64,000 nucleotides of DNA from an uncultured Erysipelotrichaceae bacterium (GTDB lineage: Bacteria; Bacillota_I; Bacilli_A; RF39; UBA660). The notes under the pieces were generated by a model that saw only the letters and a list, made by a program, of their open reading frames with translations, ran no database searches and was not told where the DNA came from. Where the stretch lies: NCBI GenBank assembly GCA_902789225.1, contig CADANC010000001.1, positions 265,438 to 329,437 of the forward strand, written 5' to 3'. Numbering within the stretch: the first letter of the stretch is position 1; each line of letters begins with the position of its first letter. Of the stretch, positions 9,481-18,375 are shown in pieces. A program made the translations under genes and the position numbers.

Positions 9481-10512
9481 ATGAATCGTTACATACAGCA
9501 TAAGTATCATCAGTAGTATCATACCTATAGTATGAATATAATTTTCTATCTTAGGATTAACAGGCTTACCAAATCTTAAAATCTCAATTAATATAAATAT
9601 AATATGTCCACCATCAAACGCTGGTAAAGGAAGTAAATTAATAAATCCAACATTTATACTTAAATAAGCCACTAAGAATAATATTGACTTTAATCCAGCC
9701 TCTCTTTGTTGACCAACAATAGAATAGATTCCAACAGGTCCACTTAAATCATTAACTCCAACAACTCCAGTAAATAAAAATTTAACTGTATACCACATTT
9801 GTCTAAATAATGATGCCCCTTTATGAATCATATAAGAAAGACTAGCTACAAAACCATGAGTTTCTTCCTGTTCTATCGCAATACCATATACATAAGTTTC
9901 TTTTCCATCAACTTTAGTTTTATTAGGCTTAACTTTAATAGTCTCTTCTTTACCATCTCTATCTACAACAATTGTAGTTTTTTTAGTTGGATCAGAAACA
10001 GCTAAAAATAAAGATATATCATCACTATAAACAACTTTAGTACCATTTATTTCAACTATTCTATCATCCTCTTTTAAACCAGCTTTTTCTGCAGCACTAT
10101 TCTCTGCTACTTCAGTAATAACAGGATTCATAGTATTACCACCAAATATTAAAGCTATAAAAAATAGTATTAAAAATGCACTAATAAAATTATTTCCTGC
10201 TCCAAAGAACATTATTAAAAATCTTTGAAAAGGATTCTTATCTTGTAATCTTTTATTCTTAGGAATCTTTTTTAAATCATCATCTTCAACATCTTCTCCA
10301 GCTAAAGCACAAAATCCTCCAATAGGAATTGCTCTTAAAGAATATTCTGTTTCTTTCCCCTTATGACTCCATATTTTTGGACCCATACCTATCGCAAATT
10401 CATATACATATACTCCACAAATCTTAGCCCAAGTAAAATGTCCAAATTCATGAATAAATACAATAAAGCCAAGAATAACAATAAATAATAATATGTTAAT
10501 AATAATTGTCAA
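9460..10512 (-). CDS. rseP: RIP metalloprotease RseP/RasP (site-2 protease)
   Basis: 350 aa. It cleaves membrane proteins within the bilayer, for example anti-sigma factors and signal-peptide remnants. The zinc motif H21EFGH25 lies in the first membrane helix, a PDZ domain is at about 130-205, and the second metal-site motif LLPLPAFDGGH is near residue 300; four membrane segments in all. The start is TTG at 10512, chosen because AGGAGG lies 6 bases before it. It follows cdsA; in Bacillus dxr separates the two, and here it does not. Confidence 0.96.
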   Translation of the reverse strand: MTIIINILLFIVILGFIVFIHEFGHFTWAKICGVYVYEFAIGMGPKIWSHKGKETEYSLRAIPIGGFCALAGEDVEDDDLKKIPKNKRLQDKNPFQRFLIMFFGAGNNFISAFLILFFIALIFGGNTMNPVITEVAENSAAEKAGLKEDDRIVEINGTKVVYSDDISLFLAVSDPTKKTTIVVDRDGKEETIKVKPNKTKVDGKETYVYGIAIEQEETHGFVASLSYMIHKGASLFRQMWYTVKFLFTGVVGVNDLSGPVGIYSIVGQQREAGLKSILFLVAYLSINVGFINLLPLPAFDGGHIIFILIEILRFGKPVNPKIENYIHTIGMILLMILMLYVTIHDIIRLF

Positions 10513-10522
10513 GTTATCCCTC

Positions 10523-11323
10523 CTATATTAATTCAATAATAATTATAAAAGCTAATGCTACAAATATTAAACTATCAACTCTATCTAAAACCCCACCATG
10601 TCCAGGAATTAAATCACCAAAATCTTTTTGATCAAAATATCTTTTTATAGATGAGAAAACCAAATCTCCTAATTGACCAACTAAAGATAATAAAACTGTA
10701 ATAGGAATTATATAATAAAGTGAAATAGAACTATTAATTACAGTTAAATAAAAAGCTACTCCAACAAAAGTACCCATCAAAGTACCTCCAATTGAACCCT
10801 CCACAGTCTTTTTAGGACTAATTTTAGGACATAGTTTATGTTTACCAACATATTTACCTGTAAATAACGCAAATGTATCAGTAATAATAGTAATCAATAT
10901 TAAATATAAGAAATAATTAATATCATAGTTTCTTATTAGTATTAATAAATTAAAAGCAAATCCAATAAACACAGTAATTCCAGTTAACCATATAGCATCC
11001 AAAAAACTATATTTTTCATTATCATTAATAAATATTACTGGAACTATAAATAAGAATATAACTAAAGCTATCAATTGATAACTAACAGTATAATAATTTG
11101 TATGAAATGAAGCATTATTTAAACAAAGAAATAAATATGCTAAATATGCAAATATTTTCATATAAACAGGAACATCATTATTCTTATCTTTTATATGAAT
11201 CATCTCATATAAAGCTAATCCTCCTAAAGTTGCAACAACAACTTTAAAGATAGTTCCACCCAATACTAATACAGGTAAAAGTATTACTATCATAACAATA
11301 GCACTAATTATTCTTGTTTTCAT
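10523..11323 (-). CDS. cdsA: Phosphatidate cytidylyltransferase
   Basis: 266 aa from the ATG at 11323, which follows GGAGGTATTC; an upstream in-frame start lacks a site. The enzyme makes CDP-diacylglycerol from CTP and phosphatidate for phospholipid synthesis. About eight membrane helices are visible, and the signature near the C-terminus is clear: SxKRxxxxKDFGxxxPGHGGxxDRxDS, here [20 protein letters not shown]. The start overlaps the uppS end by about 20 bp. Its product feeds PgsA, whose gene end lies at the right edge. Confidence 0.96.
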   Translation of the reverse strand: MKTRIISAIVMIVILLPVLVLGGTIFKVVVATLGGLALYEMIHIKDKNNDVPVYMKIFAYLAYLFLCLNNASFHTNYYTVSYQLIALVIFLFIVPVIFINDNEKYSFLDAIWLTGITVFIGFAFNLLILIRNYDINYFLYLILITIITDTFALFTGKYVGKHKLCPKISPKKTVEGSIGGTLMGTFVGVAFYLTVINSSISLYYIIPITVLLSLVGQLGDLVFSSIKRYFDQKDFGDLIPGHGGVLDRVDSLIFVALAFIIIIELI

Positions 11324-12029
11324 GAATACCTCCAAATCTTCTATCTCTATGATTATAAGCTAATAAAGCTTTATCAAATTCCTCTTCATTAAAATCTGGA
11401 AATAATACTTGAGGAAAATAAAACTCTGCATAACTTGCTTGATACATCATAAAATTACTAAGTCTTAATTCACCACTAGTTCTAATAACAAAATCAAGAG
11501 GAGGCAAATCTTGATATAAATTATGTTGTACAAAATCAGGATCAATATCATCTAATTCAATTTCTCCATTTTTATACATTTCACAAATCTTCTTAGTAGT
11601 ATCAGCAATTTCATAAACAGAACCATAATTTAAACATATATTAAATGTTAATCCATCAAAATCCTTAGTATCTTCCATTATTTTATCCATTGCTTTTAAT
11701 ACTTTATCAGATAGAGGTTCCCTTCTTCCAGAAAAAACAACTTTAATCTTTTTTTCCATTATAAAATCAAACTCTCTATTGAAGACAGTAAAAAATAAAT
11801 TCATTAAGAAATCTACTTCTGATCTTTCTCTTTTAAAGTTTTCTGTTGAAAAAGCATATACTGATAAATACTTAACTCCTTTATCAGCAATATGAATACA
11901 TAATTTTTTTAAATTTTCTGAACCTGCTTTATGTCCAGCAGTTCTTTTTAGTCCACGACTAGTTGCCCATCTACCATTACCATCCATTATTATTCCAACA
12001 TGGTTAGGTATTTTTAATTCTCCATCCAT
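11304..12029 (-). CDS. uppS: Undecaprenyl diphosphate synthase
   Basis: 241 aa, typical. This cis-prenyltransferase makes the C55 lipid carrier for wall polymers. [13 protein letters not shown] carries the catalytic Asp, followed by [21 protein letters not shown] and the C-terminal [15 protein letters not shown] plus FPDF motifs. It is first in the uppS-cdsA-rseP operon, with AGAGGTAATTGT before the ATG. Confidence 0.97.
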   Translation of the reverse strand: MDGELKIPNHVGIIMDGNGRWATSRGLKRTAGHKAGSENLKKLCIHIADKGVKYLSVYAFSTENFKRERSEVDFLMNLFFTVFNREFDFIMEKKIKVVFSGRREPLSDKVLKAMDKIMEDTKDFDGLTFNICLNYGSVYEIADTTKKICEMYKNGEIELDDIDPDFVQHNLYQDLPPLDFVIRTSGELRLSNFMMYQASYAEFYFPQVLFPDFNEEEFDKALLAYNHRDRRFGGIHENKNN

Positions 12030-12102
12030 ACAATTACCTCTATATCATTATATAATAATAAAAGAAAAATTAAAAGTGCATTTAAAATATCACCAATATA
12101 AT

Positions 12103-12134
12103 AAAAAAAATAACTAATTAAAGTTATCTTTTTT
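12103..12134 (-). terminator. Terminator of rpsP-khpA
   Basis: A stem GATAACTTTAATTAGTTAT-type hairpin flanked by A and T runs lies just after khpA on the minus strand. Confidence 0.75.
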
Positions 12135-12135
12135 A

Positions 12136-12384
12136 TTAAAATTTATCAATATTAATCTTTATATATTTATTATCTTTTAAAGCACTGCTAGCTTGAACTA
12201 AAGTTCTAATAGCATTAGCACATTTACCATTTTTTCCAATTACTCTACCCATGTCATCTTCAGCAACAACAACTTGAATAACCATAGTATTTTCATCTTC
12301 AGAATCAAATTCTTTTACACTAACAGCTTCTTCATCATTAACAATACTTTTAATAATATATTCAGTTAATTCTACTAAATCCAT
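12136..12384 (-). CDS. khpA: KH-domain RNA-binding protein KhpA (YlqC)
   Basis: 82 aa, one KH domain with the GKNG loop (RVIGKNGKCANAIRTL) in the middle. In Firmicutes KhpA dimerises with KhpB (Jag/EloR) and binds many RNAs, affecting cell elongation and division. It lies 2 bp after rpsP, the conserved rpsP-ylqC pair. The usual rimM-trmD downstream and ffh upstream are not here. Confidence 0.94.
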   Translation of the reverse strand: MDLVELTEYIIKSIVNDEEAVSVKEFDSEDENTMVIQVVVAEDDMGRVIGKNGKCANAIRTLVQASSALKDNKYIKINIDKF

Positions 12385-12386
12385 AA

Positions 12387-12662
12387 TTACTTATCCTTCT
12401 TATCTTTAGATTCAGCGAATTTCTTCATAATACCTGCTTTAGATAAAATACTTCTTACTGTATCAGAAGGAATAGCTCCTCTATTTAACCATTTTAATGC
12501 TACTTCTTCATTGATATTTACTTTGCTATCATTAATAGGTTCATAAGTACCAATTAACTCAATATATTCTCCATCTCTTTTTCTATGAGAATCAGTTGCA
12601 ACAATTCTATAAAAAGGTCTTTTTTTAGCACCCATTCTTTTTAATCTTAATTTTACTGCCAT
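12387..12662 (-). CDS. rpsP: 30S ribosomal protein S16
   Basis: 91 aa from the ATG at 12662, which follows AAAGGAGG; an upstream in-frame codon would add six residues with no support. The N-terminus [21 protein letters not shown] is diagnostic, and TYEP and [19 protein letters not shown] are present. It is a small-subunit assembly protein. Confidence 0.98.
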   Translation of the reverse strand: MAVKLRLKRMGAKKRPFYRIVATDSHRKRDGEYIELIGTYEPINDSKVNINEEVALKWLNRGAIPSDTVRSILSKAGIMKKFAESKDKKDK

Positions 12663-12735
12663 TTCATTTCCTCCTTTCAAATATCGATATTATTATATAT
12701 TAAACGTATGAACTTGTCAACCATTTTTTATTAAC

Positions 12736-12758
12736 AAAAGCAACCATTATCTGGTTGC
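12736..12758 (-). terminator. Terminator of the coiled-coil protein gene
   Basis: GCAACC / GGTTGC stem followed by TTTTGTT on the minus strand; the stem overlaps the end of the coding region. Confidence 0.65.
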
Positions 12759-13574
12759 TGCTGCTACTCTAGGTTCACTAGTCCTCTCTTCAGGTCTAAT
12801 CATTTTACTTAATTCTGATAATGCAGGATTAATTCTATCTCTAAGTCTTTGTCCGGCAGTTTTAGCAATAGCTATAGCTCTTGCTCCCTTAATACCAACA
12901 AATTTGCTATTTCTCATATTATCCAACACATCTCTATCAAATGATGCTTTCCACTCATTAGCTCTTCTCTTAACATCTAAAGCCTTATCGACAACTAAAT
13001 CATTAACTAAATTATCTTTAAGATTCATTTGTTTTTCATCTGTTTCTTTAGCTTTCATTTCACTTCTAGCAACTCTAACCTCTTGTTCAGCAAGAACTCT
13101 ACGCTTCAAGCTTTCTTTTTTATTCTTACGAAGTAAAATACTTCTTTGTCTATTACTAAATTTTATACGTTTAGTTTGTAATTTTCTTAATCTAGCACTC
13201 TTAGTCCTTATTTCAGCTAAAATCTTAGTTTTTTCTATAGAATCATTAGTATTAGCTGCTTGTTCACTCAATTCACTTATCTCATTATTTAATTTATCAG
13301 TTTCATCAACTACATCAGTTAGTTTACTATCTATTCTAGTAACTTTATTTCCTTTTTCAGGAATCATAGTAAACTCTCCGTTTTTTGCTTTTTCAATCTC
13401 TTTTTTTACCTGATCAATTTGAGCATTTAGAGATAATTCTCGCTTCATGTAATATTCACTCATAATTTTAGATTGATTAGCCATATATCTAACATGAGGT
13501 AATTCAGACTGTAATCTAGATAATTCTCTCGCTAATACATTAACATAAATAATCTTAGTATCTTCACTAATCAT
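12747..13574 (-). CDS. Basic coiled-coil protein, unknown function
   Basis: 275 aa from the ATG at 13574, which has GGTGAGG upstream; a GTG three codons earlier is possible. It is highly charged (many Lys, Arg, Glu), with no signal peptide or membrane segment. Residues about 25-150 and 160-215 look like coiled coil, and the C-terminus (GARAIAIAKTAGQRLRDRINPALSELSKMIRPEE) is a basic amphipathic helix. The start overlaps the DUF1292 gene end. No family recognised; a nucleic-acid-binding or structural role is only a guess. Confidence 0.75.
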   Translation of the reverse strand: MISEDTKIIYVNVLARELSRLQSELPHVRYMANQSKIMSEYYMKRELSLNAQIDQVKKEIEKAKNGEFTMIPEKGNKVTRIDSKLTDVVDETDKLNNEISELSEQAANTNDSIEKTKILAEIRTKSARLRKLQTKRIKFSNRQRSILLRKNKKESLKRRVLAEQEVRVARSEMKAKETDEKQMNLKDNLVNDLVVDKALDVKRRANEWKASFDRDVLDNMRNSKFVGIKGARAIAIAKTAGQRLRDRINPALSELSKMIRPEERTSEPRVAAATR

Positions 13575-13884
13575 TATCCTCACCTAAACTCTCCAAATTA
13601 GCTTGAATAGTTTTATTAACAGCTTCCCATTCTTTTTCATCACTAATTTCAGTTAGATTATAAGAATCTCCAGATTCAACAACTCTAGAAATATATACTC
13701 TTTCATTAGAATCATCTACACTTTCACCAAAAGAATACATTATATATTCATTGTCCTCATATCCATCTACTTTAAAAATATCAAAAACTTCAGCTCTATA
13801 CTTTTTACCTTCATCATCAGTAACAAAAATATGGTTATCTGTAGCATTATTGTTATTATCTAATTTCTTTTCTTCAGTACCCAT
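13567..13884 (-). CDS. DUF1292 family protein (YrzB-like)
   Basis: 105 aa. The core FVTDDEGKKYRAEVFDIFKVDGY...EYIMYSF and the C-terminal EWEAVNKTI match the Firmicutes DUF1292 family, whose role is unknown. In Bacillus it sits with yrrL/yrrK (Holliday resolvase); here it is first in a two-gene unit with the coiled-coil protein. Confidence 0.85.
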   Translation of the reverse strand: MGTEEKKLDNNNNATDNHIFVTDDEGKKYRAEVFDIFKVDGYEDNEYIMYSFGESVDDSNERVYISRVVESGDSYNLTEISDEKEWEAVNKTIQANLESLGEDND

Positions 13885-13936
13885 GATACCACCAACCTAT
13901 TCTATATAAATTATACATTTCAAAAAATAAATAGTC

Positions 13937-13963
13937 AATTAAAAACGAAGATAATAATCTTCG
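13937..13963 (-). terminator. Second terminator of the NPKTG surface protein gene
   Basis: CGAAGATTATTATCTTCG hairpin followed by TTTTTAATT on the minus strand; it backs up the hairpin at 13978. Confidence 0.75.
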
Positions 13964-13977
13964 CTATTTAAGTAATA

Positions 13978-13999
13978 GAAAAAGACTATTTATAGTCAT
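13978..13999 (-). terminator. First terminator of the NPKTG surface protein gene
   Basis: GACTATAAATAGTC hairpin followed by TTTTTCT on the minus strand, 20 bp after the gene end. Confidence 0.7.
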
Positions 14000-14015
14000 T
14001 CTCTAAAAAATAATA

Positions 14016-15137
14016 TTATTTATTAAAAACATTTCTTTTGAATAAATATAATCCTACAAAAGTTCCTAATAATGGAATTAATAAAAATAATAAATATGTT
14101 CCTGTTTTTGGATTATCAATTGGTGGAATTTTTTCACATTTACCAGTAAATGTTTTATCTCCAAGTTCCCAAGCTTCTATTGTATTTCCTTCTTCCCATC
14201 CCAAGAATCTATATCCATCCTTAACTAATGGATTTTTAATAATTACCTTAGAACCAGAAGTATACTTTCTTGGATTATCAGGATTATGCTCACAACCTTC
14301 AAGTTTATAAGTAATATTAAAATCATAAGTCAATGCATATAAATATGGAAGATATAAAGTATCATTTCTAGGATATGAACTAAATTCAAATTCTGAAGTA
14401 TCATCTAATTCTAATAAAAATATAGGACCACTAAATTCATATAAAGGGCCTTTATATACATCACTATAATTATTATCAGACCAAAATAATCCATTATCTT
14501 TAACATAAAAACTTTCACTAAAATGAGGATCTTCAGGTGTTGCATTAGCACCATTTGATTCTGCATCAATATAATAAACTGCTCTATCTTTTAAATCCAT
14601 TTCATATTCAGAACCATCAGGATCAGCAAAACCAAATAACCCACTATATCTAAAAGGATTTCCATCTTCATCAAAAAAATAAATTTTAAAATCAATTCTT
14701 GGTCTATTTTCTTTTGCAGATATTACAGTAGAAGCTCCTCCCATAGCAGATCTAGTTCTTAATTTAAATGACCCATTATTTAACATAATAGAGTTCATAG
14801 GTTCTGGATTTGTACCCATTTGTTCAGGTCTATTAAAAACAGCATCAATTTTCATAGTAATATTTTTACCAAAAAAACTTATAGCATCAGGATATGTTAC
14901 AGTATATTTCTTACCATATTCAATTAAATATTCTTCCTTTTCTTCATCTTCTTCATTATTTCCAACTAAAATATTTGATTTATACTTAGAACCATCAAAC
15001 GTAAACTCTTTAATATTTTCAGTATCTAATTCTATTCCAATATCTTTAATAGTTTTATTCTCAGCATTTACAATTGGTATATAAACTATTCCTACAAAAA
15101 CAATTATAAAAGCAATTATTCTTAATATTTTTTTCAT
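14016..15137 (-). CDS. Cell-wall-anchored surface protein, NPKTG signal
   Basis: 373 aa. It has a signal peptide (about 1-25, cleavage near NAENK), a polar beta-rich extracellular part, and a C-terminal sorting signal: NPKTG (342-346), a hydrophobic segment and the basic tail KRNVFNK. A Listeria-Bacteroides (InlB B-type) repeat is visible at about 275-335 (GYRFLGWEE...FTGKCE). NPxTG is expected to be used by the class B sortase at 8096. It stands alone with tandem terminators after it. No adhesin or enzyme domain can be named. Confidence 0.85.
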   Translation of the reverse strand: MKKILRIIAFIIVFVGIVYIPIVNAENKTIKDIGIELDTENIKEFTFDGSKYKSNILVGNNEEDEEKEEYLIEYGKKYTVTYPDAISFFGKNITMKIDAVFNRPEQMGTNPEPMNSIMLNNGSFKLRTRSAMGGASTVISAKENRPRIDFKIYFFDEDGNPFRYSGLFGFADPDGSEYEMDLKDRAVYYIDAESNGANATPEDPHFSESFYVKDNGLFWSDNNYSDVYKGPLYEFSGPIFLLELDDTSEFEFSSYPRNDTLYLPYLYALTYDFNITYKLEGCEHNPDNPRKYTSGSKVIIKNPLVKDGYRFLGWEEGNTIEAWELGDKTFTGKCEKIPPIDNPKTGTYLLFLLIPLLGTFVGLYLFKRNVFNK

Positions 15138-15227
15138 TTTTCCACCTCATTATATATTATAATTGTTTTAGATCAATTTACCAATATTTACATTTTATTT
15201 TAATATAGTGTTTACACAAAATTTACA

Positions 15228-15253
15228 CAAAAAAAAGAAGATATTAATCTTCA
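15228..15253 (-). terminator. Terminator of the proS operon
   Basis: GAAGATTAATATCTTC hairpin followed by eight T on the minus strand, overlapping the end of the ymcA-like gene. Confidence 0.8.
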
Positions 15254-15558
15254 TTAATTACTTTATAAAAATAATCATTTAACTCATCATTAACAAAACT
15301 AATCATTTCATTAACCTTCTCTAAATTATTCATATAATTATAATATAAAGGTTCATCATTCAATTCATCTATTAACAAATCTAATTCTTTTTTTATAGAT
15401 AAATCATTACTCTTAATATATCTTTTTTGTAATTCTTTTACCTTATTAATTTTATCCATTAATTTAGTATTATTACTCATCTTATCTTTTAAACTAATAC
15501 ACTTTTTATATTCAGAACTATTAGTAATATAATCAATTATTTCATTTAACTTTTCCAT
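15244..15558 (-). CDS. YlbF/YmcA family protein
   Basis: 104 aa, all-helical. MEKLNEIIDYITNSSEYKKC and the following helices match the YlbF/YmcA family. In Bacillus YmcA (RicA), YlbF (RicF) and YaaT (RicT) form the Y-complex, which carries Fe-S clusters and steers RNase Y cleavage. Position right after miaB, as in Bacillus, favours RicA, though family members are hard to tell apart. It overlaps miaB by 17 bp. RNase Y itself is encoded at 61103. Confidence 0.85.
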   Translation of the reverse strand: MEKLNEIIDYITNSSEYKKCISLKDKMSNNTKLMDKINKVKELQKRYIKSNDLSIKKELDLLIDELNDEPLYYNYMNNLEKVNEMISFVNDELNDYFYKVINED

Positions 15559-16954
15559 CTAAACTCCAAGTATGAACTTCAGTAATAACTACATTAACTA
15601 TATCTCCAAGATTAAGAGGAGAATCACTAGTAAAATTAATAAGCTTATTAGTATCACTATATCCATAATACATATTCTTCTTATCGCTTATTCCTTCAAC
15701 TAATACAGGCAATTCAGTATTTAATAATCTATTATTATTTTCTAAAAAATAATTATTAACAACTTCATTTAATCTTTGTAGTCTTTCTTCTCTAACTTCC
15801 ATAGGAATATTATTTTTTAATTTACAAGCAGGAGTACCTACTCTTTCACTATAAATAAAAGTAAAAGCATTATCAAACTTACAATAATTAACTAAGTCCA
15901 TAGTTTCTAAGAAATCTTCTTCCTCTTCACCAGGAAAACCAACTATTATATCAGTTGAAACAGACACTCCAGGAATATTATTCTTAATCTTATCAAATAA
16001 TTCTAAATAAGACTCTTTTGTATATCTTCTTCCCATTAATTTAAGTATTCTATTAGAACCACTTTGAACAGGCAAATGTATACTAGGCATAATATTAGGA
16101 TATTTTGAAATAACTTCAATCATTTTATCAGTGAAATCCCAAGGATGAGATGTCATAAATCTAACTCTAGGAATTCCACTCTTAGCAATATCTTCTAATA
16201 ACTCTCCAAAATGATAATCATCATATAAATCTTTTCCATATGCATTAACATTTTGTCCTAATACTGTTATTTCTTTATAACCATCATCTACTAAAGATTT
16301 AACTTCTTTTAAAATATCTTCTTTTTTTCTACTTCTTTCTCTTCCCCTAGTATAAGGAACTATACAATAAGTACAAAATTTATCACAACCATAAATAATA
16401 TTAACATATGCTTTATATTTATTACTTCTAATAACAGGCATACCTTCTACTAAATCTTCTTCTCTAGATAATACCTCTATTTGTTGTGAATTTTTTGCTA
16501 CTGCTTCATCTAATAATTCAGGTAATCTATCTATATTATGAGTACCAAATATTAAATTAACAAATTTATAGTTTTTCATTATTTCTTCACAAACATTTAG
16601 CTCTTGTGCCATACATCCACATAAACCAACAATTATTTCAGGTCTTTTTTCTTTTAAATGTTTAAATCTACCTAACATTCCAAAAGCTTTATTATGAGCA
16701 TTTTCACGAATACTACAAGTATTAAGTAATAATAAATCTGCTTTAGTATAATCTTTTTCTTCACTAAAACCTAAACTTTCAAGTATCGCAACTAAAGTTT
16801 CAGAATCTCTTTCATTCATTTGACAACCATAAGTTTTTAGAAAAAAAGTTTTTCCACTATATCTGTTAATATCATCATCTTTTAATTTAAAATCTCTAGT
16901 TTTATAAATTTTTTTATAAACAGACCCCTCTTCCCTTTGATCAGGTAAAAGCAT
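15542..16954 (-). CDS. miaB: tRNA-2-methylthio-N6-dimethylallyladenosine synthase
   Basis: 470 aa. This radical SAM methylthiotransferase modifies A37 of tRNAs that read UNN codons. The N-terminal cluster domain has Cys in KTYGCQMNERDSE, LNTCSIRENA and GLCGCMAQ; the radical SAM triad is in YGCDKFCTYCIVPYTRGRE; a TRAM domain ends the protein. The stop is TGA, which shows TGA is not read as Trp here. It lies 4 bp after the OpgB-like gene in the proS operon. Confidence 0.97.
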   Translation of the reverse strand: MLLPDQREEGSVYKKIYKTRDFKLKDDDINRYSGKTFFLKTYGCQMNERDSETLVAILESLGFSEEKDYTKADLLLLNTCSIRENAHNKAFGMLGRFKHLKEKRPEIIVGLCGCMAQELNVCEEIMKNYKFVNLIFGTHNIDRLPELLDEAVAKNSQQIEVLSREEDLVEGMPVIRSNKYKAYVNIIYGCDKFCTYCIVPYTRGRERSRKKEDILKEVKSLVDDGYKEITVLGQNVNAYGKDLYDDYHFGELLEDIAKSGIPRVRFMTSHPWDFTDKMIEVISKYPNIMPSIHLPVQSGSNRILKLMGRRYTKESYLELFDKIKNNIPGVSVSTDIIVGFPGEEEEDFLETMDLVNYCKFDNAFTFIYSERVGTPACKLKNNIPMEVREERLQRLNEVVNNYFLENNNRLLNTELPVLVEGISDKKNMYYGYSDTNKLINFTSDSPLNLGDIVNVVITEVHTWSLDGKVK

Positions 16955-16958
16955 ATTA

Positions 16959-18374
16959 TCACCTCATTTTCTCATAATAAAATTTACTATAATTACTCAT
17001 ACTATCATTAAACTTATCATAACCATCTTTTTCTATCAATGTTTCAACTCCACTAAATAAATCAGTTCCTAAACCTAATCTATCTCCTTCAATTTTAACA
17101 TTCATAGCAGATAAAGTAGTAGGAAACATATCCATAGTACTAAAATCTCTATTAGTATTATAAAAAGTACTCTTAGTATTAATAAATAGATTATATATAG
17201 TTCTAGAATCATCTTCTTCAAAATAATTATTTTGCATAGTAATATGATCTCCAGTAATTACAATTACTGTATCATCATAATAATCAGTAGTTTTCAACCA
17301 CTCAATAAATTCATTTATCTCAGTAGCTGTACAATAAATAGAATTAGAATATTTATCTTCAAATTTAGTAGGACAACTCTTATCTAAATAACCATCTTGT
17401 ACATGTGTATTACTAGTAAGAATCTGTAAATTAAAATTATCCTTTTCAGAAAGCTTATCTAATTCAGATTTTGCAATTTCAAAGACTTTCTTATCTTCAA
17501 CTCCCCACCATTCTTTATAATCAGCTGATATATATCCCATATCAATCATTTCATTATAATCAAGTATTTTATCGTATGATTCCCCTTCTAATAAAAAATC
17601 TCTATAACCAAAAGAAGCATCACTTCCCATGATAAATTCATTATAATATCCATTATCATGTAAAATATCTCCAATTGAAGTATATTCTTCTAACATATCA
17701 GAATTATCAAGTCTAAGTTTTAAAGGAAGTCCTGTACTTTGAGCAGTCATCGCAGCACTAGTCCAATTAGTTTCATTTATATCTCTTGCTCCACCAAATT
17801 TATCTGAATTAGAAAAATTAATATTATTTTTAGTTAATTGAGTTATAGGTTCTAATAAATTTTCACTCTTTACACCACCTAATTCTTTACTAAAAAAACT
17901 AGATTCATATGATTCAACATAAATATAAATTAAATTTTTCTTTTTCTCAGGAAATTTAATAGAAACAGATTTTGGATCCACATAATTATCCTCAATATAA
18001 GTAGACTTTGTAGTTTGAGCACTAACGTAATTAAAGAAATCAAACTTATTTAATACATGAACAACATCAAATATAGAAATAATAATTATAGATATAACTA
18101 CTACTATCTTAAGAATCTTCTTATTATCATCCTTTATATATTTAAACAATAAACTAAATAGATAGAAAACTATAAATGAAATAATTACACTAGGTAATAA
18201 ACTTTTTAAGAAAAAAGCATTCATTACAGAAGATTCTGTAGCAGCCAAAGGAGATCTTAATTGAAATAAGATCTCCGAAAAGTTAACATCTCCAAAATAG
18301 TTATCTGCCCAATCTGAAACAGATTCTATAAAAACTAATAAAAATGTAAATAAGTATAATAAAAATTTCTTCAT
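16959..18374 (-). CDS. LTA synthase/OpgB-like phosphoglycerol transferase
   Basis: 471 aa. Three N-terminal membrane segments (about 1-20, 50-75 and 85-107) are followed by an extracellular alkaline-phosphatase/sulfatase-fold domain. VESYESSFF gives the first metal ligand; NWTSAAMTAQSTGLPL carries the probable Thr nucleophile, closer to OpgB than to LtaS; GDHITM near residue 375 is another metal site. It should transfer glycerol phosphate from phosphatidylglycerol to a glycan or teichoic-type polymer. Three rather than five membrane segments and the OpgB-like motif argue against a plain LtaS. It starts 1 bp after proS with a weak ribosome site. Confidence 0.85.
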   Translation of the reverse strand: MKKFLLYLFTFLLVFIESVSDWADNYFGDVNFSEILFQLRSPLAATESSVMNAFFLKSLLPSVIISFIVFYLFSLLFKYIKDDNKKILKIVVVISIIIISIFDVVHVLNKFDFFNYVSAQTTKSTYIEDNYVDPKSVSIKFPEKKKNLIYIYVESYESSFFSKELGGVKSENLLEPITQLTKNNINFSNSDKFGGARDINETNWTSAAMTAQSTGLPLKLRLDNSDMLEEYTSIGDILHDNGYYNEFIMGSDASFGYRDFLLEGESYDKILDYNEMIDMGYISADYKEWWGVEDKKVFEIAKSELDKLSEKDNFNLQILTSNTHVQDGYLDKSCPTKFEDKYSNSIYCTATEINEFIEWLKTTDYYDDTVIVITGDHITMQNNYFEEDDSRTIYNLFINTKSTFYNTNRDFSTMDMFPTTLSAMNVKIEGDRLGLGTDLFSGVETLIEKDGYDKFNDSMSNYSKFYYEKMR

Positions 18375-18375
18375 T

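Noticed and set aside
12904-13413. Plus-strand open frame of 169 codons opposite the coiled-coil gene
   Set aside because: It has Leu/Ser-rich translation typical of the antisense of a Lys/Glu-rich gene, no ribosome site and full overlap with a better gene.
15542-15544. Mycoplasma-type genetic code (TGA as Trp), suggested by the very low GC and small genes
   Set aside because: miaB and ylxM both end at TGA at the family's normal length and Trp is coded by TGG throughout.
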